From Tigriopus japonicus (taxonomy: Eukaryota > Arthropoda > Copepoda > Harpacticoida > Harpacticidae): a DNA stretch of 64,000 bases. A program made the position numbers and the translations under genes. The stretch lies in assembly GCA_010645155.1 (NCBI GenBank), contig CM021314.1, forward strand, positions 8,224,248 through 8,288,247. The letters run 5' to 3'. The notes under the pieces are model-generated. The model was not told where the DNA came from. It saw only the letters and a list, made by a program, of their open reading frames with translations, and made no database searches. Positions 32,554-43,479 of the stretch are shown here, piece by piece; position 1 is the first letter of the stretch; each line of letters opens with the position of its first letter.

Positions 32554-34725
32554 TCAAATCTTTTGGCCTTTGACAAGTTGCTGAATGTATTTGAGTGACC
32601 CAAGGGCGGACTTGATATTCCTACGATGATCTCGACTCATGACAGACGTCTTTTTAGCGATCATTCTCTGTAAAAAGGTCATTTGGCTCTTCACATCGCT
32701 CTCAATTTGATGTGGAACACTGCCTCCGGATTGCTTCCGTGTCATTTTAGCTTGAGCTTTCAGTTTCTGCAAGGCCATTTCCGGCAAAACCGGCACTTCG
32801 TTCAACGGAATAGCCTTAACAAATTTCAACATATCTTTTTTACTAAATTTGTCCGTCGTTTGGGCCCAAACCCCCTTTTTAGCAATCGGTCCTGCGGAAT
32901 CGACTGCTAAAGTAGAGCTCTGTCCATGTTTCTTCATGACCTTCTCCCATTTAGCCATGGCTTTCAGGGCAAGTCTGGCTTTTTTGCTTTTGGCTTTGGA
33001 CGGAGTCGGTTCCTCAGAATCTCGCATGATCCTCGCAGCCAAATCATCTCCATCATCATGAGCGAGGAACTTGAGCTTCTTGGCCAAAACCGGCGATTCT
33101 TCCTCGTTTCCGCCTAAATTCTTCCGTTTTTTTGCCTTCCTTTCGGCCCTCAACCACTTCTTGAGGTCTTTCTTTGTGCTGATTAAGGGCTCCTCGGGGT
33201 CCAACCTAGGCGGTTCTTTATAAGATACCACTTTCAACACTGGGAATGGATTGGAAGAAGGTCGGAATCCGCGGCATCGATGAAGACTGTGACCTTCTTT
33301 GGCACAATTGGGACACGACATTTCCCACTCGCTTTTATGAATCTCATCATGGTCGTTGGGTTGAAACACGCCTCCGGGTTCGATGGTTTGATGATATCGT
33401 CGCCATTGATCGGGACAATTCTGTTTGGCGTGTCCAGGAGCTCCACATTCCAGACAATTGATCTTGTTCAATTTACGGCAATGAAAGCAATTGGATGTGA
33501 ATTCATAACTGGGTTGGGAACAACGAAGACAAGATGCGTTTGGACAAGCATGCCGTAAATGACCGCGTGCGGCACACATGTTGCAAATTAGCGGTTTCTT
33601 CGGATCCGGACAATGACGAGTCAGATGACCCATTTGTTTGCAATTTCCACAACGATTTTTGTCGAAATAACGCGATTTCCCGCGACGAAACGAATTTTGC
33701 CCGATCATGGAGATTCGATCGGTGCGATTCACCCGCCAATTCGAATCATCGGGGATCTTTTGCATGATATCATCTAAGGTTTCGCGAAACTGGGTCGTAT
33801 TGACTTCATTGTAGAACTGATACATCTCATCGGTCCATTTGTGGATCCGGATTGGGCGATCCTCGGTGGGACAGTTCTTAAACGCACTCATGGGATCCAA
33901 AGTGGACACGGAGAACAATGATTTCTCGGAACCGTGTCCAAGGAGGTTCAAACGAACCTCACCACTACCTAATGATAACCTTTCATCCTCGGACGAATCG
34001 TCCGAAGATCCGTAAACCGCTTTATAAGCTTGCAAAACTTCGGCACTTTTCTTCCTCAATTCCAATTTCTTCTGGGATTTCGGACACGATGGAGGCGTGT
34101 CGGTCTTGTCTTCATCGGTTAAACTGTGCTCAGAGGTGGATTCGGTGATGGTTAAAGTACTCCGTTTCAAATTAGGTTTGGGCTTAGGCCTAGTTTGGGC
34201 CCGAATCGTTTGACCCTGAATCACGATCTCTTCTTCGACGCAATCTTGATCATCTCCCGAAGATAAACCGCTGGAAGACACCAAATCCACCACTTGTGTG
34301 GATTGGAATCTCGGGATTTTGCTCACATTCCCACCCTCTTCCACGTCTTCATCATCGGATTCCACGTTGTCTTTTCGAGTCTCATCGTCACTGGAATCTA
34401 GATTCACCACGGGAATGACCACTTGAGGTCGAGGTAAAACCATAATCCCATCATCGTCTTCTTCATCACTCGATTCGCCGGGAACATCTTGAATTTGGGT
34501 GGTCTTGGGTGGTTCCGGAGAAACTGGAGCTTCGTGAGTCGCGGAAAGGACGGAAAATTCTCTTTGATTAGGGTCAGATTCGGGTTGATCGTGATGGATT
34601 TGACTGTAAAGCAGAGCTTCGAAATCGCGTTGGTCCTCTTCATTTTCTTCCTCTTCTTCATAGCCTTCTGGGATCTGAGATTGAGGCCAAGGTTGGTCGG
34701 GGTTGGCCTCCGCCATATTGGACAA
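32554..34725 (-). CDS. ZCCHC7: ZCCHC7 / AIR-type TRAMP zinc-knuckle protein
   Basis: Single-exon gene of 723 residues. The N-terminal half is acidic and Ser-rich with several SSDDE clusters. The central region (about 355-485) has five CCHC-type knuckles: CGNCKQMGHLTRHC, CNMCAARGHLRHAC, CLRCSQPSYEFTSNC, CLECGAPGHAKQNC and CPNCAKEGHSLHRC. The diagnostic WRRYHQTIEPG lies between knuckles four and five, as in yeast Air1/2 and human ZCCHC7, where this segment contacts the Trf4/PAPD5 poly(A) polymerase. A lysine-rich C-terminus ends the protein. Role: RNA-binding subunit of the nuclear TRAMP complex that adds short A-tails for exosome decay. Length is comparable with human ZCCHC7 (543) plus extended disordered ends. 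Confidence 0.92.
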   Translation of the reverse strand: MSNMAEANPDQPWPQSQIPEGYEEEEENEEDQRDFEALLYSQIHHDQPESDPNQREFSVLSATHEAPVSPEPPKTTQIQDVPGESSDEEDDDGIMVLPRPQVVIPVVNLDSSDDETRKDNVESDDEDVEEGGNVSKIPRFQSTQVVDLVSSSGLSSGDDQDCVEEEIVIQGQTIRAQTRPKPKPNLKRSTLTITESTSEHSLTDEDKTDTPPSCPKSQKKLELRKKSAEVLQAYKAVYGSSDDSSEDERLSLGSGEVRLNLLGHGSEKSLFSVSTLDPMSAFKNCPTEDRPIRIHKWTDEMYQFYNEVNTTQFRETLDDIMQKIPDDSNWRVNRTDRISMIGQNSFRRGKSRYFDKNRCGNCKQMGHLTRHCPDPKKPLICNMCAARGHLRHACPNASCLRCSQPSYEFTSNCFHCRKLNKINCLECGAPGHAKQNCPDQWRRYHQTIEPGGVFQPNDHDEIHKSEWEMSCPNCAKEGHSLHRCRGFRPSSNPFPVLKVVSYKEPPRLDPEEPLISTKKDLKKWLRAERKAKKRKNLGGNEEESPVLAKKLKFLAHDDGDDLAARIMRDSEEPTPSKAKSKKARLALKAMAKWEKVMKKHGQSSTLAVDSAGPIAKKGVWAQTTDKFSKKDMLKFVKAIPLNEVPVLPEMALQKLKAQAKMTRKQSGGSVPHQIESDVKSQMTFLQRMIAKKTSVMSRDHRRNIKSALGSLKYIQQLVKGQKI

Positions 34726-37700
34726 GGTAGGTAATTTTGGGAGGGAGGTGTGGGCTGGCCTCGATCTTTTAAGGCCCCAACACGCCTCTGAGGTGGAAAG
34801 AGGTCAACAATGAAGAGATGTCACAATGTAGAATGTAGACAGACACGTGTTCAGTGATGCCGAAATACAAAGAGAAGTTTTGCCAAAACTTGTTGGCTAG
34901 CATGATATGAGGAATGGCTTTCTCAGGTCGAATGTTGCGTTCTTCAACCAAAGTTGGCGTTGAAAGAGTTTGAAGAAGTCGTGGCAAAGACATTGAGTTG
35001 TACGATGTAAAGTCTGTCAAAAAGTATATTCTGGCTTCATTTTGTTGGATTATTGATGCTAAATGGTCGGAGGGTCGAGCCTCGCCTGGCCAGCAAAGAC
35101 AACCATCACATAGTCCGAACGGCAATTTCAAGTCCGGTGTCAGAATGGTTCTCTGTATGGAAAAGAAGGTCGGTTGTTGAGGTAGGTTTGAAGTAAAGTT
35201 GAAGTATATCTAGAAGCATAAAAGAAGCATATGAGATGGAGTAGAAACAACCAAATGGATCAAGTTTCGTTACAAAAGCTGCGTTTTTCAATCGCTGAGG
35301 TTTTGGACAAATTTTGAGGATGGTCATTTCTACTCCGTCTAATATGCTTCTTTTGTGTTTCTTTTATGCTTCTAGATATGCTTCTACCATAGTTCAAAAC
35401 TACCTCAACAGCCGACCTAACGTCTCAAAGTTTCCATTAGAAAGGTCAAGGAGGAGAATCGAACCTACTTCTTACCTTATCAAGGAATTGAAATCTTAAG
35501 ACAATCAAACACATCTTAAGAATTTTAAATTAAATTATCGACTTTAGATGGTTTATCGTTCACTTTCACATGAAATTCAGGGTATTATTCAGATTGGTGA
35601 AATGTAATCTCATGAGCTATTTCAAACAATGGAAAAGGTAATTTACACTCTGTTTCATTGTATGATAACCAAAGACTCTAGAGTTGTAAGATCTTAGGGC
35701 TAACAATATCACATTTATTACAAATCATGGAGTGTGCGAAACTGACTTTGTAATGTTAAACATGGCGGCTCTGAACGCAGCTGAATTTTCCATGTTTACA
35801 TTCTTTGATTGTCTTCAGGTGTGATTTAAAATGCTGTCAGCATTTTTCACAAGATGATGACAATTCACCAAGGTTTAAATTTTGATCCAAATGGTTGTGA
35901 AGTGTTGTGGTGCTTAATGTAATTGCAACAATAATACAAACTTTAAGTTTTCTTTTAGGAAAACTACAGATGAAACATATGTTCTACATGTAGCGCAGTT
36001 TTCACAACCTACAAGTTTTACGGCGCTCAAATCATGAATGTAGAAGTCATCAATTTCGAAACGAAAAAGGCGAGAACTACTGAATGAAATGCTCTGAATG
36101 AAGTGTAAAATTGCTTTTGAAAATTATCAAATTTGATTAATTAAAAACTTCCATTTTACCTCACCTCTCTATGTTGTTTTTGTCCAAGTAAACTTAGTGT
36201 TAGTATGAAGAACACAATTGAATTTTCTTTCCTTGACAAAAAAGATAATAAGTGCCGGTAACGTACTGCCTAAATCAGATATAAGGAAATATCTTCTTGG
36301 GTATTGTAATGTAGTTTCAGAAAAAGTCAGATTTGGTCACCTCCAATCTTGATGACAAGCACAAAACTTTATTTTGACTTTGGAATTGCGTCAAATCCTG
36401 AATTCTATGAATTTCCGTGAAGCCAGTCTGTCATTTCATCAAATCAATTCTTGTTTTTCAATAATTGTAAAATTCAAGCTATTAACAATAATATTTCCAT
36501 AACAGGCTCTTTTACTTACGAAGTTAACACAATTTAACACAATGATCGTAAAACCTGTTTTGTTTGGGAAGCAGTTCATCATCGAATTCATATTTTTTCA
36601 TTTTGGCAAAGTTGTCATTATCAATCACCGGAAAAGATCCTGAATCCGCTACGGTAATCTATTTACCATGTTTTAATTTATGGCAGATACATTTTTTTAT
36701 GACATGCCTTATATTTTCCAACAGTCACCTCTTGTTTTGGCTCAGGCAAAAGAGTGCTCCTTACTCGCCGAATTGGAAACAAACAAGAGTTTTGAGCAAG
36801 GGGTAAACGCTACCAAATCTGAAATTCACCGTTGTGGGGTAAAAATGTTCACTTTTGACGAAAATTAATGAGTCTGCTTGCCTGAGTAAAATAAGCTTAG
36901 TAGACAATTCATAAGGTCAACCAATTTTGTTGGCTTGAGTTTGCGTTCTTGGACGTGGCAAACTACAAAATATGTCGACATCAGGATTTCAAATTAGTAA
37001 AATATGTATTTCCATTGCATAGTAAATTCATTTTCTTAACAACGCATTTCGTGATTGTCTTCAAAAAGAGCAAAAATTCAGGCTCTTTCATTCAGAAAAA
37101 AACATCTTTTGTACTGCATTTGGATTCAGGTTCGCTTCAGTTGAACAAGTCTCAGACAAATAAAATATTCCATGGTCTCGCAAAAACTTTTTTAGACACC
37201 AATTTTCGAAATGTTTAGTTCTTACTGTGACAATCAGAGCAAGATAAACTATACTCTACAAAGAATATGCAAATTTCCCTCCAAGAAACACATTCAGTGC
37301 GTAAAGTCTCGACGTCTTGAAGTGCCAGAGTCTCCAAAGTCCCGAGCGCCCATCCCTTGGTTAATAATTTGAGGTAGGAAGAGGTCCCAAGGTAGATCTC
37401 GGAGGGAGAAAGAAGAAGCCACGCGCCCGACTGATAAGAAACCTCGAGCGGCCCAGCCTCACCCAGCCCTGAACGGCCGACCGGCGCGCGCATTCCTCCT
37501 CGCTACTCTCTCGCCAGCCGGCCCGAATATTGGAAGAGGACGCTCACTCGCTCGCTCTCTCGCTCGCTAGCTGGCTTTTTCTCCAACGCGAGCCCTTCAG
37601 TTGGTGTTGAACCGCCGAGGATCCAAGATGGCGTCCGATCCGTTGTAGTCCGTGTCATATCGTGGAGGGAACAACAAGCCATCTCGCGTGAACGGGAATG

Positions 37701-37971
37701 CCTACGTCCCAAATCAAGTGGGTCCAATCGAACCGCAGCCACCGCCGCTCTCGAACCCGCCCACCAGGGTCCACCCATGTGCAGTGACTCGTGTCCGAGG
37801 GCCCCTCCGATCAGTCCGTCGCTCTATCTTTGTGAGCCACTCGCCACGTGAAGTGTGGATTCAAGCCCCGAAATCGAACTCGTTCCAACCGGGAAAAGGA
37901 CTGCGGGTCTTGAATCGGATTCGCGTCCATGAGGCGGGGGCCACGGGCGTGGCGAGTGGGTGTGATCTTCC
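34726..37971. other. Intergenic ZCCHC7 / TAF4
   Basis: About 3.2 kb containing both divergent promoters. The left part has a 250-bp foldback element (35168-35417). The middle (35500-37200) is AT-rich and empty. From about 37270 to 37970 it becomes GC- and CpG-rich, consistent with TAF4 promoter and 5' UTR; several long open frames there are composition artefacts. Confidence 0.5.
35168..35417. mobile_element. Foldback MITE
   Basis: The left arm starts GGTCGGTTGTTGAGGTAG and the right arm's reverse complement starts GGTCGGCTGTTGAGGTAG. Inner arms share TATCTAGAAGCATAAAAGAA and GGAGTAGAAA. Arms are ~90 bp in 250 bp total; no coding capacity. Confidence 0.75.
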
Positions 37972-40275
37972 ATGGCGGCGCAAGGCCCGCCGCCACACGG
38001 GAGTGTGCTGTTGAATCGAACCACCACGGCCGCCGCCGCTGCCACACCTCCCGGATCTACGGGCATTCGCGCCGGTCTGATTGGCGGCGGAGGCACGCCC
38101 ATCGTGCTCAATCCGCAAGGCGGAGCCGGTCGCGGAATGATTCGCGTGCCCGGAGGCGGGGCCATGACGCGGGCGCCGCCCACGCAAGTGCCGGCGGCCA
38201 TCACGTCGGGTCGGAATATCGTGATCAGTCAACCGGGCATGCGTCCCGGCCAACCCGGTTCGACCATCACCGTGCCTTTACAGACTTTACAGGGCTTGCA
38301 ACCCGGACAGGGCATTCCCACCGGGCAAGCCGGACATTTGTTGGTCAAGACCGATAATGGACAGTATCAAATTTTGCGGGTGGGGCAAGGTGGGGCGCCC
38401 GGGGGTGTGGCGGCTAGTGTAGCCACTACCATGGGCGGTCAGCCTATGGCGCCTCGGGCTACTTTACCGCTCAGGCCCGGCATGAGTGTAGCTGTGACGT
38501 CGTCGGTGGGATTAGCTCGACCTACGATGGTCACGTCGAGTTTGGCCTCGCCCATGCGACCGCCGACGTCGTCTTTGGCCACGTCGGTGGCTCCCGCCAG
38601 TTCGACGGCCACTTCGGTAGCGGGTGCGTCCGGTGGCGGTGGCATGGGTCAACAAATGACGCCGGATATGGCCAAGCTCAAATGTAAGAACTTCTTGGCC
38701 ACTTTACTCAAGTTGGCCAGTGAGCAGCCCACGAATGTGGCCAAAAATGTTCGCAACCTCATTCAAGGGCTGATTGACGGTCATGTCGAGCCCGAGGTGT
38801 TCACTACGCAACTCCAGCGCGAGCTCAACTCGTCACCCCAACCGTGTTTGGTGCCTTTCTTACGCAAAAGTTTGCCCTTTCTACAGAGTTCGTTGCGTCA
38901 GGGCGAGCTCACCATTGACGGAGTGCGCGCCCCGCCTCTCGTCAATAGTTGTATGGGGGCGGGCATGGGACAGACGCCGGGGGGTCTGGTCAGTAGTGCG
39001 GCTAATCCGACCGCCCCTGGAAGCCTCCGCAATGTCAGACTTCACACGGCGCGTTCCATACAACAACAACAGCAACAGTCAGCCCAACCCATCCAACACC
39101 ATCCTTCGCTACCACCGCCTCAGGTTCTGCAAACCCGTCCAACCCTACCGGGCATGATTCGGCATCCGAGTCCGCATCCTGGCCAACCTACCACGCCCAC
39201 CACCAGCCACCGTTCCGCCTCGATCAACGTGCTGCAACAGCAGTTGATCCAACAGCAGCAACAAAGGCTGGCGCAGCAATCCGGGCAAAGTCGTCAACCA
39301 ACCATGGCCCAAGTGGCCAAAAGCACGATCACGCCTACACCCGCCACGGCCAGTGCGCCTCGTCTGAGTGGTCCTCCGCCTATCACGCCCTCATTGGTCA
39401 AAGGTCTTCCCGGGAATATGCCCGGTTTGGTTCGACCGCCCACCCTACCTCCGCCCAAGTTGGCTGTCCCGCCCACGGGGGGCGTGAAGGAGAAACGCTC
39501 ATCGAGTACGTTCTCCACGGCGGGCGACGAAGACATCAACGATGTGGCTGCCATGGGTGGCGTCAATTTGGCCGAGGAGAGTCAGCGGATGCAGGGCGTG
39601 ACCGACATGATTGGAACTCAAATTAGATCATGCAAGGACGAGACCTTCCTGCAAACGGGTCAACTCCACCAACGGATAGCCAAGATCTGCCGAGACAAGG
39701 GTCTGGAAGAGCCTTCCTCGGAGGTGATAGCCCTCGTCTCGCACGCCACCCAAGACCGACTGAAAACATTGTTGGAAAAACTCTCTGTGATAGCCGAGCA
39801 TCGGATGGACGTGATCAAACTGGAAGGCGATCAGTACGAGATCTCTCAGGATGTCAAGGGCCAACTGCGCTTCCTCAACGACCTCGATCGCTTAGAGAGA
39901 CGGCGACACGAAGAAGCCGAACGTGAGATCCTGCTGAAGGCCGCCAAATCGCGCACCAAGACCGAAGACCCGGAGAAGGAGAAGCTCAAGGCCAAGGCGA
40001 GAGAGCTCCAGCGTCAGGAAGAGGAGCAACTTCGCCACGAGAAGGCCAACAACACCGCCTTGCTGGCCATTGGTGGGCCAAAGAAACGACTCAAATTGGA
40101 CGACCCTTTCCCGTCAGGGGGTCGTCTCGGGGGACCTGGGGGAGGCCCTGGGGGCTCCATGCCGCTCCGGTCTCGAACCAAACGTGTTCATCTCCGTGAT
40201 CTCTTGTTCCTCATGGAGCAGGACAAATCCCTCAAACGATCTCCTCTCCTCTGGAAAGCGTATAACGCCTCGTGA
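37972..40275 (+). CDS. TAF4: TFIID subunit TAF4
   Basis: Single-exon gene of 767 residues. The N-terminus is Gly/Pro/Thr/Ala-rich. The TAFH/NHR1 domain lies at about 230-325 (KCKNFLATLLKLASEQ, VAKNVRNLIQGLIDG, LVPFLRKSLPFLQ), the contact site for activators. A Gln-rich stretch follows (370-450). The C-terminal histone-fold region begins about 530 (NLAEESQRMQGVTDMIGTQI) and ends with the conserved TKRVHLRDLLFLMEQDKS..LLWKAYN. TAF4 pairs with TAF12 and supports the TFIID core for RNA polymerase II initiation in the nucleus. Fly TAF4 is 921 aa and human 1085, so this copy is compact. The start codon sits in a CpG-rich leader; no in-frame upstream Met was preferred. Confidence 0.93.
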   Translation: MAAQGPPPHGSVLLNRTTTAAAAATPPGSTGIRAGLIGGGGTPIVLNPQGGAGRGMIRVPGGGAMTRAPPTQVPAAITSGRNIVISQPGMRPGQPGSTITVPLQTLQGLQPGQGIPTGQAGHLLVKTDNGQYQILRVGQGGAPGGVAASVATTMGGQPMAPRATLPLRPGMSVAVTSSVGLARPTMVTSSLASPMRPPTSSLATSVAPASSTATSVAGASGGGGMGQQMTPDMAKLKCKNFLATLLKLASEQPTNVAKNVRNLIQGLIDGHVEPEVFTTQLQRELNSSPQPCLVPFLRKSLPFLQSSLRQGELTIDGVRAPPLVNSCMGAGMGQTPGGLVSSAANPTAPGSLRNVRLHTARSIQQQQQQSAQPIQHHPSLPPPQVLQTRPTLPGMIRHPSPHPGQPTTPTTSHRSASINVLQQQLIQQQQQRLAQQSGQSRQPTMAQVAKSTITPTPATASAPRLSGPPPITPSLVKGLPGNMPGLVRPPTLPPPKLAVPPTGGVKEKRSSSTFSTAGDEDINDVAAMGGVNLAEESQRMQGVTDMIGTQIRSCKDETFLQTGQLHQRIAKICRDKGLEEPSSEVIALVSHATQDRLKTLLEKLSVIAEHRMDVIKLEGDQYEISQDVKGQLRFLNDLDRLERRRHEEAEREILLKAAKSRTKTEDPEKEKLKAKARELQRQEEEQLRHEKANNTALLAIGGPKKRLKLDDPFPSGGRLGGPGGGPGGSMPLRSRTKRVHLRDLLFLMEQDKSLKRSPLLWKAYNAS

Positions 40276-41147
40276 TGTGAGACTATTTGTTAGGGCGTGT
40301 TCGTGAGGGGGCGGGACAGGGACGGGGAAATGTCGGGCTTGGAGAAGGCGTTGTTTCTACCCATAACTAGTAACATTATTATCATTATAATCACCATTAT
40401 TACTGCTATTATTATCATTATTACTATCATCAATCCAATTATGAGAGGAAAACTCCGGAACAAAGACTGCGAACTCGATGAAAGCAAAAGAAGAGTCCAA
40501 GTTGTCCAGCCCATTGATGTGGGTTCATCGAAAATATGAGCAAGAGAGATTCACGAGCAGCATTATGAAATTGATTGTTAATTCCTCACCTGAAAAGCGC
40601 TCGAATCCAACTAGATCAATCGAAGAAGAGCAATTCTCTACACTCCTGTGATGCCTTGAAGCCAAAAGAAAGAAAAAAAAACCACAAGAGAGCAATGCCG
40701 CCATCATCCACTTCTTCCATTGTTAACGCCCCCTCCATCCCTCGACCCACCCCACCCCCTTGCCCGCAATATCAAGCCACCACTCTTTGGAATCAATCAC
40801 CCTTGGCTCTTCTCAGAGAAGAAACCGTTTCGTTTCGAATGCCGCAACTCGACACCTTTTTCCATGGTACAGTCAGTAATGTATCGGATTTATTATCAGC
40901 ATCTCGACCGTCTCTTCATCCACAACCGCAACGCAACCGAAAAGTCGAGAGAACCTCCCTCAGAACAAATCTACAAACAACTACTACTAGTACTACTACC
41001 TGCTACTATTACGATGACGACTACTTTATACACCTTTTTCCCTGTAACGAACGTCGAATAAACAGTCCATTATGATGAAGTGAGATGACGAACCTCGCTT
41101 TGAGCATTTTCTCTATAATTACTAAAAAACACACTGCATTATTGAGA
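40276..41147. other. TAF4 3' region
   Basis: Contains an ATT/ATC microsatellite at about 40371-40441 in the TAF4 3' UTR. A Pro/Ser-rich open frame after it has no recognisable product. The MRPS21 gene approaches convergently from the right. Confidence 0.5.
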
Positions 41148-41984
41148 CTAATTCGTTCCAGGGTACGGATCAGTTCGACGCTTCCGCAAAATGAACTGGA
41201 TCCGATTGTTCATATCCTCGTTGTAAATGGCATTGGTCTTTTCATAGTTCACGCGATGCCTCTCATAAGTGGGTTTCTCGAATCTGAAACAGATTATCAT
41301 TCAATTTCTTGATTTATTGAGTAGATGACCTGATCTTACCCCTTGCAAATGGGAATTTTAACAGACCAAAGTAAATCAAGATTCATGAAGTTACCATGAT
41401 TGTGCAAGAAAAACTTAAATTTGATGCCAAGTCGAGAGCATTTAAAAAAAAATCTAGGTCGTTTTCCGTCCTTAGCTAGAGATTTTCATCATTTTCAAGT
41501 TGGTTTGTCGTTTTTCTATTTCGTACCTCATTGTCTTTGAGGATTTATGATTGAACGTGTTAATGCTAAATGACAAAAAAGGGATGAACAGTTGACAAAA
41601 ACGTCTTTTTGATACTTATGTTACAAAACTCCTGAGCCCGTACATGGATAGTTATTCTAAGTTCATCTAAGCATCTTCACTACTTTTATACATTTTTTAC
41701 TGCCGTTGTCAAAAACCATGGCTATTTATATACTTACCTTCGGGTGAGTTTCCAACGCTTGAGTAATCCTTCGTTGGCCATGATGCCATTAAGAATCTTC
41801 ATGGCTTCCTCCACATTATCATCCTTGACCATGACTGTGCGGCTATAGAAATGGGCCGTGTGGTTCAAGAAGTACCGCATATTCGAGATCTAGCCAAACA
41901 TCGATCGTTAGCTCTTTCATAGTTTGACTCAACATAGCTTTAAAAAATCCAATCCTCTCTCCTACTCACCGAGGTCAACTTCAT
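41148..41984 (-). CDS. MRPS21: Mitochondrial ribosomal protein bS21m
   Basis: Three coding exons, 41984-41970, 41889-41738 and 41283-41148, giving 100 residues. The individual exons are too short to stand out alone. Exon 1 encodes only MKLTS. Exon 2 encodes HFYSRTVMVKDDNVEEAMKI then LNGIMANEGLLKRWKLTR. Exon 3 encodes FEKPTYERHRVNYEKTNA, MNNRIQFILRKRRTDP. This lines up with human MRPS21 ([46 protein letters not shown]). It is a small-subunit mitoribosomal protein of bacterial S21 ancestry. All junctions have GT-AG ends and keep frame. Convergent with TAF4. Confidence 0.93.
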
Positions 41985-42414
41985 GGCTGGCCGTTAAAGG
42001 GCGCTTTGGGGCTAGATCGATGCTTGAGAGGGTTACAATGACATCCCTTGAACACGGGCACCGATTGACTATCTAACAGGCAAACTCGCCAAGTAAGAGT
42101 CTTTCATGGAGCTTCTTAAACATGCACAACACTGACGAAACAACAACAAAAAGGAATGGTAAACAAAGAGAGAGCGAGAGGCACCTGGCGGCGGCAATTT
42201 TGACTACGGCTGAGTGGGGAACCCTACTTTATTTGGTCTGTGCTGTGGTGGTTTTGGATGATTAATTTCGGAGAAAAAGTAATGTTCTAGGTGATATTAC
42301 TTGTTATTTTTCTCTTGGGCTCCTTTTTCATCCACAGGTAGTGGTTGTTATGCTCTTTGACCAATATGCGTGACGTAATTCCAAAGAAAATTTGAGTCCT
42401 GACAAGATCTGGAG

Positions 42415-43479
42415 CAGGGATCGGCAACTGCATTTGCCTCAAGGCCCAATAATATTAACTTTATGTAGTCAAGGCCCCTCAAAACAGATCCTGGTAGGTT
42501 CAGGGGCCCACATATCATTTTTTTCATTTACAGGAGCGATTTTTTCGCTTTTAGGGGCCAAAAAGGATAAGTTTGCCTTAAAAAAGTATTTTTCATTAAT
42601 TTTAATACAACAAGTATCTAAGTAAGCTCCAAAAAGCCAACTTCTAGCTAGCTACTAGCTGACTAGCTTTTCAAAAATTAGCTAATATAATAGGCTTTTT
42701 AGGCATGTAACATTTAATCTAGACCTGGTTTAGATAAAAGAAAGAAATCTAAGTTGTTCCTCATAGCTTCCTGGTTCAAAAATATATCTCATAGTCTTTG
42801 GAAATTTTTATACAAACTTGATTAAATTTTACATTACTCTGTCCCCATATGACCTAGCTAGATTAGGGGTAAGCAACCTCTGGGCGCGCCATATTTTGGT
42901 GGGCATTCAAAATAAATTCTTTCTCACTGCATAGTGTGGGCCTAACGCCCTTCTTCAAACCTCTATGACGGTTTCCTGATCCTCTAACAGCTTTTAAAGC
43001 AGTGTTAGATATTTTTTTTGAATACTTTTCCTAATCAACCCATTAGTCAAGGGTTGCATGGATCTGTCAGTAGTAATTCGTTGGTAGACCAAATTTTGTA
43101 AAAAATAATTATTTGAATTATTTCATTTATGATTTATTTTTGCAGGGAATCGCATTCCTTGCTGCGGTGGTAGAAAATCCGCAACCAACAAAAAAAGCAT
43201 TAAAAATACTGTGACAGTTCTTTTGCAAGTTCCAGAATCTCTTGTGGATTTTTTTCTTTCCACCTGAAGGGGCTGGAATCTACAAACGAGTTTATTGCTA
43301 TTTTAATTTATTTAAATATCTAGGCGAGTTATGTTTTACTCTTGTTTGATGTGTTTTAATGCGATCACGCGTTTATTCAAAATTCGATTACAAGCAACTC
43401 CCTTTGTTTTGAAATGTGGCCCCGATGCAAATTCTGTTACGTTTATGGGCCTTTGCCTTCTTATGGTTGCCGATCCCTG
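42415..43479. mobile_element. Degenerate non-autonomous hAT-like element
   Basis: The left end CAGGGATCGGCAACTGC and the reverse complement of the right end, CAGGGATCGGCAACCAT, match over 14 bp. CAGGG-TCGGCAAC is a common hAT terminal sequence. Internal homology continues with GCCTCAAGGCCC / GGCAAAGGCCC. The flanking 8-mers (ATCTGGAG and ACCTCGAT) agree at only 5 of 8 positions, so the insertion is old or the target duplication is lost. A second hAT-like terminus (AGGGGTAAGCAACCTCTGG, about 42866) is nested inside. No transposase frame remains. Confidence 0.65.
43143..43180 (+). repeat. Dispersed palindromic SINE-tail motif
   Basis: CAGGGAATCGCATTCCTTG followed by CTGCGGTGGTAGAAAATCC, the inverted orientation of the copies at 26004-26041 and 53773-53810. 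Confidence 0.65.

Noticed and set aside
37652..38357. Long Arg/Pro/Gly-rich ORFs on both strands
   Set aside because: Composition artefacts of the GC-rich TAF4 leader and N-terminal coding region.
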